Source: Saururus chinensis
Taxonomy: Eukaryota > Streptophyta > Magnoliopsida > Piperales > Saururaceae
Length of the DNA stretch: 64,000 bases
Assembly: GCA_035235625.1 (NCBI GenBank)
Contig: CP141149.1
Location: 7,904,893 to 7,968,892, forward strand
Direction of reading: 5' to 3'
Position numbers and translations under genes: made by a program. Of this stretch, positions 23,431 to 35,752 are shown piece by piece. The notes beneath the pieces were generated by a model. That model was not told the origin of the DNA. It searched no databases and worked only from the letters and a program-made list of their open reading frames with translations. Every line of letters starts with the position of its first letter. Position 1 is the stretch's first letter.

Positions 23431-25408
23431 CAAGGCTGATGAGTATCACATCTTCAAGTAAGATATTCTATATATGTTTGTGGTTTAATACTTTCAATCA
23501 TTTAGACATGTGTTTTTTTGTTTTCTTGCATTTTACTTCATTTTTACATGTCTTTAATTCATAGGTTTTAAATTAAAATACAAAAAAATGCAATATATCA
23601 AAAAATACAAAAAAAACATTAGTATAGGTTTTGCTTGGTTTTGTAATGGACTTTGCTTTGGTTTTTTATAAGTTCTGATCTTAAGTCATATTGTAATTAA
23701 TTTTCTTTTAAGATAAAAAGCAATATGCTTAGTGGTTAGACATACCTTAACGAAGAGAATGATACCCTAAGGAGAGTGAAGTTTAATTTAATTTTCTTTT
23801 TCTTTATATTGCAATTCTCTAATTTTAGAAACTTGCACACATCTTGTTGACACTCAAGTCACTTTTATGTATGAACATTAAAAGAGATTTTTTAAACATA
23901 AGTTGTTTAGGCATTTGGATTTTAGTAGAGTTTAAGTGATCAAATTATAGGATCTTTAGCTTCCTTTCTATTTACAATTCAAAAGAAGAGAAAATTTTAT
24001 GTAATATACTTTAATATTTATGAGTCTTAGGTACTTTAATATCTCTTTATTTAATAGGATTATCTTTGCAAAGATGATGAGGAAGGGCTACTTAGGTCGG
24101 CCTAGACTAGTGTGAAGCACCCATCTGATTGACATCAAGAAAAATAAATGAAAAAATAAAAAAATAAATTGAATGATGCAAGTAGAGAGGATTCAGAAAA
24201 GGCCAAGCCCTAGAAAAATGAATTGAGGAAAAATATCATAACTCATAAAAAGGCATGGGCATACTAATCATGAGCTTTTGATTATTTTTATCTCTTTAGG
24301 AAAATAATGTATGTAGATTTTAGCTAAAGAGAGTTGACAAATGTGAACTTAGTTTATACTATGATCTGAACAAATTTGTTTCAATTTGGTTAAGAGTGAT
24401 CTTACAAGATTCAAGATTAAAAAAGACACGAGTTGAATACTTAGGTGGTTTTTCTTTAAAATTAATAAAAGATTATTAATGTGTAAATTTTTTTTTCACA
24501 ATCACATACCAATGGGGTTGACCCATCTAAGGAAATATATTAATGAACATAATCTATGGATGTACTTAGATTAAAAGAGAATTGATTATAAAATCATCAG
24601 AATGATCTCAACTTTGCTGCTTTTCATTGTTTGATTTTTAGTTTTAGTTTTGGTGTCAAAAAAACTTTATTTTGATGGTAAGTATCTTAAAATATTTTTA
24701 GGAATTTATTAGACTTTTTTTAGGTTTTTTAAAAATTTTGTAATCTTTATTATTTTTGAAAACTCAAAAATCACATTTTTTCAAGTTTGACCGATGGATG
24801 ACTAGTCGGATTTTTCATGCTGAAGCTTAGCTTTAAATATGAAATACTTCATTTCTCCTCGAACTTCTACTATGTGTTTGTGAGAGATTAAAGGAAACTT
24901 GAGTGATTTTTGGGCGAAAATCAACTGGATTCCTTCATCAAATTAGTGCTTTTCATTTAGGCCAAGTTGAATACTAAACCTAAAAAGATAATTTTTAGTG
25001 ATGTTTCTATTTATTTACATGAGATTTGAACTATTAGGATTGTTAGAAATAGGTAAATCTATCTTTGTCTGAAATTTCATGCATTTTGGAACGTTAAATT
25101 TCATAAATTCATGAAAAATCAAGTGCGGTTTCAACACTTTTGTGCAAATTAGGGATTTTTCAAAATCAAATGTTTATGGTCAAAATTTATAGTAGGTCAT
25201 CAAGTTTGTCTATTCATTGTGATCTATCTTGGGTTCAAATTTAGAGTCAATCTGACCCAAAAATATTTGTAGGGTTTATTTAAAATTTAAAATTTGAAGT
25301 TTCGCATACATTTCAGGGTTTTTTAAAATTCTAGGATGTTTATTACTATCATTTCTTTATCCCTAGTATATGGTTAGCCGTATGCTGTTTTATAGTCATT
25401 TAATTTAG
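23431..25408 (+). other. AT-rich spacer of S between gag relic and extra ORF
   Basis: About 2 kb with no recognisable domain. The position should hold pol, so S is a pol-less (non-autonomous or deleted) element. A stretch near 23500-23620 has many short runs such as AAAATACAAAAAAA and ACATGTCTTTAATTCATAGG. Confidence 0.6.
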
Positions 25409-26382
25409 ATGGGGAGAGCTAAGAAATAGAAGACCGTTCAGTGAGGATCAAGGGACCCAAGGCCATCCAGCAATGGGTTAGATAGAGTTAGTGATTCAAT
25501 GTGAACGAAGCCTAGTACATGTACCCTTAGAGATATCTATAGGATGGATTGAGGTTCATCCATATTGGATGTAGTATTTTAGCACAATCTCTACATTGAG
25601 ACAAGTGTGTTTACCCTAGCTTGGAGCTGCAGGTAGTATGCATCACTCCTTTTGGAGGATAATGATGCATTTGTTGGAGCTACAGGTAGTGTTCAAGTAA
25701 AAGTAGCACTTGACATCATAGTAGATGCCATTGTATGTGAAAGGAGATTGCTTGCATTTCCTCAGTTTACTGGATATGTATTTCCACATCGGGGTGAGCT
25801 TACTTTGAGTTTGCTTAGTTTACCGAGAAGTCCAGAGCTAGAGGTTTATTTGTTGGCACACTCTATGACATGGGATTACAAGTAGCTTCATGTCATCGCT
25901 CAATATGACCTTTGGAGTGCTAGGAAGGAGAGAGTGGATACGATGATAGCACAAATTCTACACCTCATGGCACAACCACAAATAGAGTTAGATCTGCCCT
26001 CCATTATTTATGGTAAGATGATAACATTCCTGCATGGCCACACACATGAGATGCTGCATTATTCGTACAGCCAATATCGGATTTTCACTATGGTACTTTA
26101 TAGGATACCTAGAGCAGAGCCTACTAGGATTAGTATGTGACCTATTAACAGTTCAGTGGTTCATAGGATGATATCTCACTATCAGGGTGATGTTCATGAG
26201 CCACAGAGAGTAACATATGCAATAGAGGCACCAACATCAATGGATGATCTAGATAGACCGGTTACTATTATTGAGTCTAGAGTGTTTTAGGTTGGTGTGA
26301 TGTAGAGGCTAACAGAAAATGATCGCTCACTTAGAGCCCAACTTCCATATGCAGATAGTGAGAGGGAGCATAGTGATGATGA
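25409..26382 (+). pseudogene. S extra ORF (homologous to the Athila2 extra ORF), split by E2
   Basis: A single frame runs from ATG at 25409 (MGRAKK) to 26382 and then, after E2, to TAA at 33966-33968. The joined length is 993 bases, exactly 331 codons. It carries about ten nonsense codons but no frameshift. It aligns with the Athila2 extra ORF: YAS near the start of the domain, FPQF...FPHRGELT against YPSF...FPDEYTI, MTWDYK..LHVIAQYDLW against MTRDYRFAHLILEYDIW, and ELDLPSIIYGKM against HIDLPSFVFARM. Both end in an acidic run. Such ORFs are widespread in plant elements as a putative plant transposon protein of unknown function. I infer that it is element-encoded, but not its role. Confidence 0.75.
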
Positions 26383-29067
26383 TGTAGTGACCATGAATTT
26401 TTGGTACAATTTTACGCCTCCAATAAGTTTATTTTTTATTTTTTAATGATTTTAAATGACTTAGATCTATTTATTTGGTGAGCATTCATAAGTTTGTCAC
26501 AATGCTTTGAAAAATGAGCGTAATGAGCCTTCAACCACTCAAAGTGGACATCAGGGTCAAAAGTTATGACCTCGAGAAACATGCCATAATACACAAGACC
26601 CACTTGAAAAATACATGATAACTTAGCTTGAGTATCCAGTTTTGTAGGGTTCATCAATATGAGCTCAACTGTACCAAGAATGTACAAATCGGAGTCTGGG
26701 GTAGAAAGATACGTGTATTTGAACATAGAAAGGCCTAAAAAAATAACACGTGCGCTATGCACCCATGCAGTGCGTAATGCACTCTAGAATCACGTGCCAC
26801 AAGGTGGACCCGTTCGCTATTGCCACACCGCCTCCAGTTTTCATAGGCACACCACCAAAAATGGTTTTCGATAGCACGATGCCATTGTTTTGAGCATTGC
26901 GGCCTATAGAAGGGGATTTTGTTGTGGATGAGTGTCCACAACTACCTGGCTAGCTGGTAATGGGAAGGTGGTGGCACAAGATGGCTGGGAAAGGGGGGAG
27001 GGAGCGGCATGGCCGCCGGACAGGGTAGAAGAGGAGAGGATTGATTCATTCCATAATCAAATCTGGGCATAGACCTTACACTTAAATAGATAATCCTAAT
27101 GGGCTCACTAACAAACACCAAAGGCCCATTTACATAATTAAAAGAAAGCACTAATACCCTACGTAACCTATTTACCTAAATGCCCTTATTACATAAATAC
27201 CTAATTACCCTAACACGTGGCCCCAGTGGCAGCCCCTAGGTTGTTCACAATAGGTTTTCATAGTTTTTCTAATTCAAACTTTGTTTTCACTATTTCTGGT
27301 CATTCTGAGTCTGATTTAGTCTGTTCAAAAGGCATTCTTAATTAAATCGAGAGCGTTCTACATAGTGGACTCTAAGTTAAATAAACCTTATAAGAGATCC
27401 CTTGACCCCATTTCAAACTTCTTTTACCAAATTTTGAGTCATTTTTAGTCCTAATTGAGTCATTCAAGAGGTGTTCTTACCTAAATCGGGCATGTCATAC
27501 ATCATGATGAAATTATTTTTCAGAGAGCTCTAAATCTCATAAAATGGACAACCCAGTTCATGGACTCCGATTCATCATCTTCAAACTCACACAGAGAGTG
27601 GGGTAGGGGGCTTCATCCTATCTTCTGGCATAAATATTTACTTTGGTTGTCTCTTGAACTTAAAATCCGTATGACTCTAGCATGCCAAGTGTCAAAGTTA
27701 GTTTCAGGTTATGTTTTATGATTTTTACACCTATGTGATTTATCGAACGATTATCGTTGGAGTAAGATATAGATTATATACTACATGTTTTATCGTATGA
27801 TTTATATATTGTAATTTTATTGTTGCCCCGTATATTTATTTTATCAAATGGTTTATCCTTTGAATTTGATTTTGAATTGTACACATGATAGCGTGTGAGA
27901 TAGAGAAAATCTAGCTTCGCTACTGTTTTGATTAAGAATGACTAAAGTAGGTTTCAAAAATGGTTTTAAAGAATGATTCTTTGTAGAAGGATGACTCTCA
28001 AAATTATTTTCAAAAATACATACAAGCATGGTGATTGAGTTATTGAATTAGGATGAAGAAAGGGTAACTGTCTCATTGGACAAGAGCGACCAACCCTATA
28101 TTTGTAGTTGTTATTAGTAACGCTCTCATGGCTTGTAGAGGCGAGGCTAGGGTTTTTGTAAAGATAAATATTAGAATAGGATGTTTTAAAAGAAAAAATT
28201 ATCATTTTATGAGTCTGGGAACTCAAGATTGCTTTGTTTGTCCAGAGCTATTGTTGGGCACCCCAATAGAGCTCTGTAGAATAGATGAGAGCGCAATCAT
28301 AATCTGGTATGGAATTGGATGCACAGTACACATTGTAGCTTGATTAGCCCCTAACAAAGGGCAAGAAACTTTGTTAGCCCCTAACAAAAGGCAGGAACCA
28401 TTAAGAAGGCTATGCGCTCTAGGGTAGATAGTTTCATGGGAAGACTCTCTACTCTCTTGATGTTGGTGCCCCATGAGCACAAGTGGCTCTTCTCTCCACA
28501 AGAAAGATGGGTTTTATGATGATCCATGGAGGAGCAAGAGGAGGATGCTTTATACCTATAGCAAAGTTCATAGGATGGAATAGGTGTATGGGACACTTGT
28601 AGTAAGTCATGAGAGCTTGCAAACCCTGGAGAATCTTTAATAAGTCGGAAGAAACTCTAGTGGTGGTTTTGGGTGAGAGGCACACCCTATTTTTATTAAA
28701 AGTATTATGTGCTTTGAAACTACCATATGTTACTTTATGCTTGATAGTATAAATACTCCTACTGAGTATTTTGCAATACTCACCACCCCCTTGACATTAT
28801 AGGACCTAACGAAGCTTTGTGCACGGGTAGAAGGGTCTACTCGGGAGTTTTCAAGATGATTTTAAAGATTTTCAACCGCATTTAAATCATAGTAAGAAGT
28901 TTTCTTATTTTTCAACTTGTGTGTTTGTACACAAGATGGTATATTCTTGGGAAAATATTATTTTGTAACATGGTTGTTGTGAGTAGGTCAAGTTGTGGGC
29001 CTAGGTAAACTCCAATATTTTTATTAAAACTTTTATATATGCTTTCAAAAAATCCCAAGGTGCGATT
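26383..29067 (+). repeat. E2 5' LTR
   Basis: It starts TGTAGTGACC and ends near GGTGCGATT (2685 bases). It pairs with 32579-33944 at both ends, but the partner lacks a segment of about 0.95 kb corresponding to about 27690-28650 and a shorter stretch around 26930-27240. The short frames here (26436-28685) are LTR sequence, not genes. Confidence 0.87.
28764..28781 (+). other. Conserved LTR hairpin, E2 5' LTR
   Basis: GAGTATT, loop TTGC, AATACTC: a perfect 7-pair stem, followed by ACC. Equivalent hairpins with changed but still paired bases occur at 33643, 62556 and 41208. Confidence 0.7.
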
Positions 29068-29068
29068 G

Positions 29069-29081
29069 TTGGTATTAGAGC
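29069..29081 (+). promoter_or_regulatory. E2 primer-binding site (tRNA-Met type)
   Basis: TTGGTATTAGAGC differs from the initiator Met tRNA complement TTGGTATCAGAGC by one C-to-T change and follows the LTR end. Confidence 0.88.
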
Positions 29082-29217
29082 AACCATGAAATTATGTCCA
29101 CAAACACATGTGGTGAGAAAAAATGTGAGACTAGACCTATTTTCATTTCAATCAAGGGGGTGTAGCATGTAAGATAATAAACGTAGTTCCACTGGGTGAC
29201 TTGTCTTGTTTGGTCAT

Positions 29218-29610
29218 GGAACTACCAAGGAGAAATTCATTAAAAACCTGTGGTATGGGACATGTAGTGTTAATGGATAGCTCCAAGGTTTATTGTGCTT
29301 GTTTAGCATAAAATTATTTTTGAGATGTCACAACATACCCATGGTATGGACGTGAGTACTAACAATGACTCAGAAACTCCATTACGCATACACTTCAAGA
29401 TAGGTTAACATTGATAACTAGGTAGCATACCTTGAAGGGTTGTGGAACTACCACAGAGAAACCATCAAACACCCGGTAGTTTTGGACATGCGGTGTTAGT
29501 GGACAGCTCTAAGGTTGGTTGCAGTTGTGCAGTGTAAAATTTATAATGAAATGGCCACTCAGAAGCATCGTTACACATACACCTTAAGAAATGTAAACAC
29601 CAATAATTAA
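29218..29610 (+). repeat. Imperfect 226-base tandem duplication in the E2 leader
   Basis: GGAACTACCA starts at 29218 and again at 29444. Shared words follow in the same order: GGACATG(T/C)(A/G)GTGTTA(A/G)TGGA(T/C)AGCTC, ACTCAGAA and ACACTTCAAGA / ACACCTTAAGA. The second copy ends near 29610. Confidence 0.8.
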
Positions 29611-30470
29611 TATATAGTTTTTACAGTTTTTTTAATAATAATTGTAATTATCATAATGATTTTACATGTTTTGGTCTTGAAAAGAGTGGGAGGAGTGTTG
29701 TAAACACACGCCTTGCTCTAAGATGAAGAACTCATTTTTGGGTGTATGAATCAAACTGTTGATTCAAGGTTGTTACAATCAAGAAGTACCTCAAGGATGA
29801 TTCCAACCATGGAAGGGATAGGCACGGTCTGGTTGAAGTATCAGTTCATGAATTAGTTGCCCCGGAGGAGCCTTTGGAAAACTTCTTTGCTTGAGGATGC
29901 AGAAAATGGTTGCTTGAAGATGCTAAATCAAGTATAGAGGTGCAAGCCTAACTCAAGTCACTTAAGTAATCTAATTGTTCTATTGAGAATAATCATAGTG
30001 AGAAGGGCGAGTCATGAAGATTTCTCTAGCCTTACTAGATAAGACTATCCAAAGAAGTGGGCCACTAAAGTAGAATGAGTTTTAAAGTAATGAAGGTTCC
30101 AACAAACAGAAAGATGTGACATCTTTTGACATGATCAAGAAGGTAATTTTTGGGGACCGTCAATGGAAAGGAACTTCTTTTGTGACACAAAATTAGATTT
30201 GGAAAAAGGAGCATAGTGTTCCAAAGGACTCATGATAGGTCAAGTTGATTTGTTGTAGCTGCCAGCAAGTATAAAAATGGTTGAGCAAAGGGTGTTCGAC
30301 ATACCTTGCTACAGTTGTTTTTGTCAAAGCAAAGGTGATAAATTTGGAAAAGATATACATGGTACGAGACTATGTTGATGTCTTTTCTAGGTGAACTGTT
30401 AGTTCTATCAACTAATAAGAGAAGTTCAATGGTAACTTTCCCTTGGTAACTTCTCTTAGGTACCACTCCT
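29611..30470 (+). other. E2 region expected to hold gag; nothing recognisable
   Basis: Position between leader and reverse transcriptase. I see no capsid or zinc-knuckle motif in any frame. Parts look like protease surroundings (30300-30470), but not well enough to claim. Confidence 0.5.
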
Positions 30471-30479
30471 ATTCCCAGG

Positions 30480-32562
30480 GCACCCTATACAGTGGGCGCA
30501 ATAGAAATTAGAGAATTGAAGGGATAACTTCAAGATATGCTAGTCAAAAATTTTATGCATCCAAGTGTCTTCCCTTGGGGAGTGCTAGTGATCTTGAGAT
30601 GAAGGAAGACAGATCTCTTCGATCAATTATAGTCAGCTAACATGTTTTCTAGAAGTGACAATATCTGGATATCATCGACAAAGGATTTGAGATGGAGATA
30701 TCTCAAGAGCTTCTTTTCAAACAAGGTACAAGAATTATGAGTTCTTAGTTCTATCTTTTGGTTTGACTAATGCCCCAGCAGGTGTTATAGGATTTTATGA
30801 AATTTTTTTCAAGTGTAGTTAGATAAGTTTGAGATTGTTTTTGTTGAGAATATTTTGGTTTACTCTATTTGTCTTGAAGAGCATCGAGGACATTTTATAG
30901 ATAGTTCTGCAAACTTTGAAAACTCATCAGTTCTATGCTAAACTTCATAAGTGTAAATTCTAGATAGGGCAAGTTGTGTTTTTGGGTCATGTTAGTTTAA
31001 TAGATAAGAATATCAGTAGATCCCATAAAGACAAAAACTGTAATGAGGTGGGAAAGGCTCAAAACAGTCTTGGAAACTAGAAGTTTTAGGTCTTGCAGTA
31101 TATTACCGAAGAATCATTAGTAAAGTTTCAAGTATCATTGTACATTGAACAATGTTGACAAGGAAAGGAGTAAAGTTTAATTGGGATAAGGCATGTGGAA
31201 ATAATTTTTAGAACTAACAAGGAATCTAACAAACGCACCAGTCTTAGTTTTATGATATCGTTGTGTATAAACATGGTTCTAGAAAATGTGCATTAATGCA
31301 TAATGGACATGTGTTGATGTAGAATGAAAAAGTAGTTGCTGATGCTTCAAGTTGTAAGGCCAAAGGAAGGGTTGCTCCAATGCTCGTGAAGGAGTGGAAA
31401 TTATTGGAAGTAAATTGTAAGTTATCAATCTGATGTGCAAACTAGAAACAAGACATCTTTGTGGACAACTTAAAAGTACAAACGACATTGGATGAGCACA
31501 TTTTGGAGGCATAGAAAGAAGATGAAAAGTGTGGATGTTACATGGGAAACCTTATATTAACAAAGGCTCTGATGGAAGTCTTGGATTCTAAGAAGGATTA
31601 GAGATTTTGACAATACTCGAGCTAAGGAAGGATCTATAGTGTGAAGCATATAGATCTCAATACACTATCCATATAGAAGGAACAAAGAGGTGTTAAGATG
31701 TAAAAAGGAAATTTTGGCGGAATTGAATGAAAGAGGATTTAGGAGAGTATGTTTCAAAATGTTCAACTTGTAAATATGTCGTAGCTGAATGTTACAAACC
31801 CATAAGTACTCTTCAACCAATTAAATTTTTTTGAATGGAAGTAAGAGATCATCACCATGAATTTTATTTTAAATCTACCTAGGACAATGCATGATCATGA
31901 ATCTACTTAAGATAATAGAAGATCAACTCGCTAAGAGTGTACATCTTCTAACTCGAAAAAAGACACTCTTTTAAATCTTAGGCAAAATGATATGTAAAAG
32001 AAGTTATGAGTCAACACGGAGTGCCATTGTCGATCATCTCAGATTGAAATAGTCCTGTTTATTCATCAAGTTTTGACAGGGACTTCTGGAAGAATTAGGT
32101 ACCAACATAAGGACCATTGTGACTTTTCGTCCATGAACAAATTGTTAGTAAGAGGAGTTGATTCAGATAATAGAAGATATGCTGCGTAGGTTAGTGAAAC
32201 CCAAGTTGTTACAATATTGTGTAGATAAGGTGAAAGTCATTAGTTCGTAGCATAGCAGAAGCATGGTAGAACCATGTGAAATGACGTATTCGATGTGACC
32301 ATGTTTTGGAAGATGTGCAAGAGCCTTTGCATGTCTTGGATTAGAAAGCAATTGCCCTAGAACCAATTTATTTTTGGATGAGAGATTGATCAAAAGTTTG
32401 GATTTTAAGGAACCTATGCATTGAATAAAAAAAAATTTGTTATGAAAAGAGTTAAAACAATACCACTCTCAAAGGAAGTGACTAAGGAGTTAGAAGTTAA
32501 ATGATGAAGAAGTCCCTTGAACTTTTGGTGAGTGAATGGTGAAAATCTCGAGGACAAAATTT
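30480..32562 (+). pseudogene. pol: E2 pol relic (reverse transcriptase, RNase H, integrase)
   Basis: Reverse transcriptase starts with a relic of APIELRELKG...HPSVFPWG (30495-30585). It continues with [36 protein letters not shown] (30670-30780, written here only in outline), where GLTNAPA is diagnostic. RNase H leaves TRKGVKFNWDKACG at 31160. Integrase shows YRSQYTIHIEGTK (31645-31685), CSTCKYVVAECYKP (31770-31805), MHDHES and then VNTECHC.SSQI, corresponding to the HGVPLSIIS region (32010-32045). Stops and frameshifts occur every few dozen codons. It is the most decayed pol in the window. Confidence 0.82.
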
Positions 32563-32578
32563 CTTTAAGGGGGCAGAT
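32563..32578 (+). promoter_or_regulatory. E2 polypurine tract
   Basis: CTTTAAGGGGGCAGAT sits directly before the TGTAATGATTGC LTR start. E3 has the same arrangement at 61291-61307. Confidence 0.85.
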
Positions 32579-33944
32579 TGTAATGATTGCAAATTTCCGA
32601 TACAATTGTATGCCTCTAATAAATATTTTTTTTAAATAATTTTAAATTATTTAAAGTTATTTGGTGAGCATTCATAAGGTTGTGACAAAGCTCTATAAAA
32701 TGGGCATAACGAGCTTTAAACCACTCAAATTGGACATCGGGGTCAAAAGTTATGACCTTGAGAAGCATGCCATATATGCAAAACCCACTTGAAAAATAGA
32801 TGATAACTTAGCTTGAGGTGTCTAGTTTTAGAGGGCTCATCGATACAAGCTCAACGAAATCAAGAATGCACGAATCCGAGTTTGGGGTAGAAGGATATGG
32901 GTATTTGAAGATAGAAAGGATTAAAAATAATAATGGCGCGTGCAATGACCTACACCCTGTAGAACACGTTGGCTTCACCACGCTGCTTGTGCCCTCAATT
33001 TTCATGGGCATGCCACAGCTGAAAAAGGTGGAGCAACACCTCTACTTTGGCACACTGTGGCCTATAAAAGGGGGACGCGACACCGCTATTTAGTCCATTC
33101 AAAAGGTGTTTTGACTAAATTGAGGGTGTTCTTTGTAGTGGAGAGGTTATTTTTAGGATTTGATTACTCTAAGTAATGAAACATCATGAGAGATCCCTTG
33201 ACCCCGAATTCAAACTTCTTTTACAAATTCTGAGTGGTTTTAAGTCCGAATTGAGTCATTGAAGGGTGTTCATACTTATATCGAGCATGCCGGACATTGT
33301 CGTGACATTATTTTTCTTGTTAGAGAGCTCTAAAGCTTAGAAAATGGACATCCAAGTTCATGGAGTCTGATTCGTCGTCTTCAAAATTGAGCGGGGGTTT
33401 TATCCTTTCTTATGGTATAAATGCTTACTTTGATTGTCTTTGGAATTTAATATACTTATGACTCTAGGAGTGGTTTTGGGTGAGCATGAAAACCTGGGGA
33501 GCATATTCGATACATAGGAAGAAACTCTAGGAGTTATTTTGGGTGAGAGGCACACCCTATTTCTAAGAAAAGTATTATCTATATTTTGTGTTTTAAAACT
33601 GTCATATGTTACTTTATGTCTAATAGTATAAATACTCTTACTGAGTATTTTAAAATACTCACCACCCCCCAGACATTACAAAACCTGATGAAGCTTAGTG
33701 TGCGGGTAGAAGGGCCTACTTAGGAGTTTTCAAGATGATTTCAAAGATTTTCAACTGCGCTTAAATCATAGTAATAGGTTTTATTATTTTTTAGCTTCTA
33801 TATTTGTATACAGATAGTATATTCCTTAGCAAATGCTATTTTAGAACATGCTTGTGGTGAGTAGCTACAATTGCGGGCCTGGGGGAAGTCTGATATTTTT
33901 ATTAAAACTTTTATATGTGCTTTAAAAAATCCCGGGGTGCGATA
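32579..33944 (+). repeat. E2 3' LTR
   Basis: It runs TGTAATGATTGC to GGTGCGATA (1366 bases). A TATAAAAG box lies at 33063-33070, preceded by GGCC as in the 5' LTR (GGCCTATAGAAG at 26900). A perfect 18-base palindrome GAGTATTTTAAAATACTC is at 33643-33660. It lacks about 0.95 kb found in the 5' LTR, with the break after ATGACTCTAG at about 33466. Confidence 0.88.
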
Positions 33945-33949
33945 GATGT

Positions 33950-33968
33950 TGATAATATTGCAGACTAA
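33950..33968 (+). pseudogene. C-terminal end of the S extra ORF
   Basis: The last six codons and TAA of the ORF that starts at 25409. With the preceding fragment it completes codon 325 and gives an acidic tail. Confidence 0.75.
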
Positions 33969-34496
33969 TTTTGTATTACTTTTTCATGTATTCCTTTATT
34001 CAAAACTTGCTTACTTCAATTATGTTTCATTTTGACTTTGAGATGTACCTTGAAACTGATGTTTTAATAGGATATGTGATGGAGATGTGATGTGTTGATG
34101 TTTATATATTTTTTTCAAATCTTTCAATGATGATGATAATTGTATTGTGCTTTAATAAGTATTTTTATTGATTATTTATTTAGTGTTTTGTGTATTTATG
34201 TCAAAAAGTGGAAGAAGTGATTAATGAAAATCAAAGTTCTTATCCTTAGTTGATAGAATAGTACTATGCAGATCAATTTGATTTTCAAATATGTAGGATG
34301 AAGACATGGTTATACAAGGATTTTCAAGATCAATTACAAATGAATGTATGTTAAGTCCTAGTAGTGTCAAGTTATTTTCAACAATCAGAAAGTCAATACA
34401 CTACAAAAGAGTTGTAAATTTATTTTGATTTTTAAATATGTAGTAATTTGATAAGAAATAACCAAATGGGAAGAATGTAAGAATATATGACTCATA
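33969..34496 (+). other. S 3' non-coding region
   Basis: AT-rich sequence between the extra ORF and LTR3. No coding content. A purine-rich stretch GGGAAGAATGTAAGAA (34468-34483) could be the plus-strand primer tract. Confidence 0.55.
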
Positions 34497-35473
34497 TGTC
34501 AAGGTTATTGGCAAATATTTTTGTCAAATTATGTCTATAAACCTTGAGTAAGTATTAAGTCTTAGAATCTAATTCCGTGTTGTTGTGGTCAAGTCAAATT
34601 TGAAATTGATATATTTGAAAAATAAGAGGAGATATGTTCTTATTCATTAAGACAAGATTGAAGAATGCTGAATGTTTTTGAAGCTTGTTTAGATCACATT
34701 CGCATACCAAAATCACTTTCACAATTTTAGAAGTGATTTTAGAGGTTTCAGATGGTTTTATAGTAAAAGGGGAAAATGGTAAAAATATAAATAGAACAAT
34801 CGATCGCTACACAATATGAAGAAGAGAATGATCGATCGGCACTTGATTTCTATGTAAAATGAAGTCAAGAGTTATCAATTGATCCCTTGGATTAAATGAT
34901 CGATAGCTTGAATATTTTGAGTTGAAGATCAATGGCAAATTAATGAAACTTTTCTACAAGTAAAAGGAGATTTTACACAGAGATTTCAAACATGAGTCTC
35001 AATATATCTTTGATTGAAGATTAAAGATTTCTAAAGGAGGCCAAATTCAATACAAGAGGAGCTTGTTGATGGCTAGAAGAAGACAAAGACAAATCAAGGA
35101 GGAAGAAGAAGTTTTAGGTGCTTTAGCGAGAAAACTTGAAGGCCAGCAACAACCAAGATTTGTGGAGATCTAAACAAAAGGAGTTCATATTAGAGTCATA
35201 ACAAAGGTATGTGGTTTGCTAGTGTTGATCTACATTATCTTGCTTACTAGTAGTGTATTGATTTGGTTTCAGTGTGGAATTGCTATGGTTTTTTATCCAT
35301 GTTTTGGTTTTCTATGTCAAGTTGTTGTGTGGTTTTTTATATTTTATAGTTTGATTGATTGATATATTGTGAGTGAGTTTTTGAGAGAATATTTACTTCA
35401 TTCCACTACCGATAAAAACTCTCTACAAAGAGGCTTGAACTCGTAGTCTTTATCTTTGTAGATAATTGGTTAG
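34497..35473 (+). repeat. S LTR3, truncated at its 3' end
   Basis: It starts TGTCAAGGTTATTGGC and follows 21009-22273 up to GTAGATAATTG (35465). It then diverges, so the last ~55 bases are missing, together with an internal part (about 21430-21700 of LTR2). It is preceded by ACTCATA, as LTR2 is by AGTCATA. Confidence 0.83.
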
Positions 35474-35752
35474 TACTCGTCGGCATTCCATAGGCAACTT
35501 CTGGACACTATCCACCATGGATTTGACTAGCTAGAAGAGCTTATTTGTCATTGTTCTTTCTATTCAGATGCAGAGACTGATGTTGGGGGGATGATGACGA
35601 TCCATATGATGCAGAGTCTTGATTACATTTTTAGTTTTTTAGCATTTTGATATATTTCTTGTTAAAATGTTGATCAGTTCATAAAATGTACTTTACTATT
35701 CACTTTAATGTATTGTTAAATTGAAGCAGTTTAACATGAAAATACTTAGTGA
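35474..35752 (+). pseudogene. Fragment with an acidic ORF tail similar to the S extra ORF
   Basis: At 35590-35622 a frame reads DDDDPYDAES then stop, much like SDDDDNIAD-stop at the end of the 25409 ORF. Just upstream SDAETDVG reads in a frame shifted by one across a run of six G. This suggests another copy of the extra ORF tail with a homopolymer frameshift. The fragment is short, so the call is tentative. Confidence 0.35.

Larger units (their letters stand above)
26383..33944 (+). mobile_element. E2: decayed chromovirus (Tekay/Del-type Ty3)
   Basis: LTRs 26383-29067 and 32579-33944, a Met primer site, a purine tract and heavily mutated pol relics in the plus orientation. The LTR sequence is related to that of E3 (for example the GGGCTCATCGATAC phrase at 32834 and 61547), so both belong to one lineage. 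The internal region is only 3.5 kb, shorter than the usual 4.5-5 kb for chromoviruses, and gag is not recognisable. Confidence 0.88.
26378..33949. repeat. Target-site duplication of E2 (gatga / gatgt)
   Basis: GATGA (26378-26382) and GATGT (33945-33949) flank the element. Removing E2 and one copy rejoins the S ORF in frame as SDDDDNIAD-stop. Confidence 0.75.
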
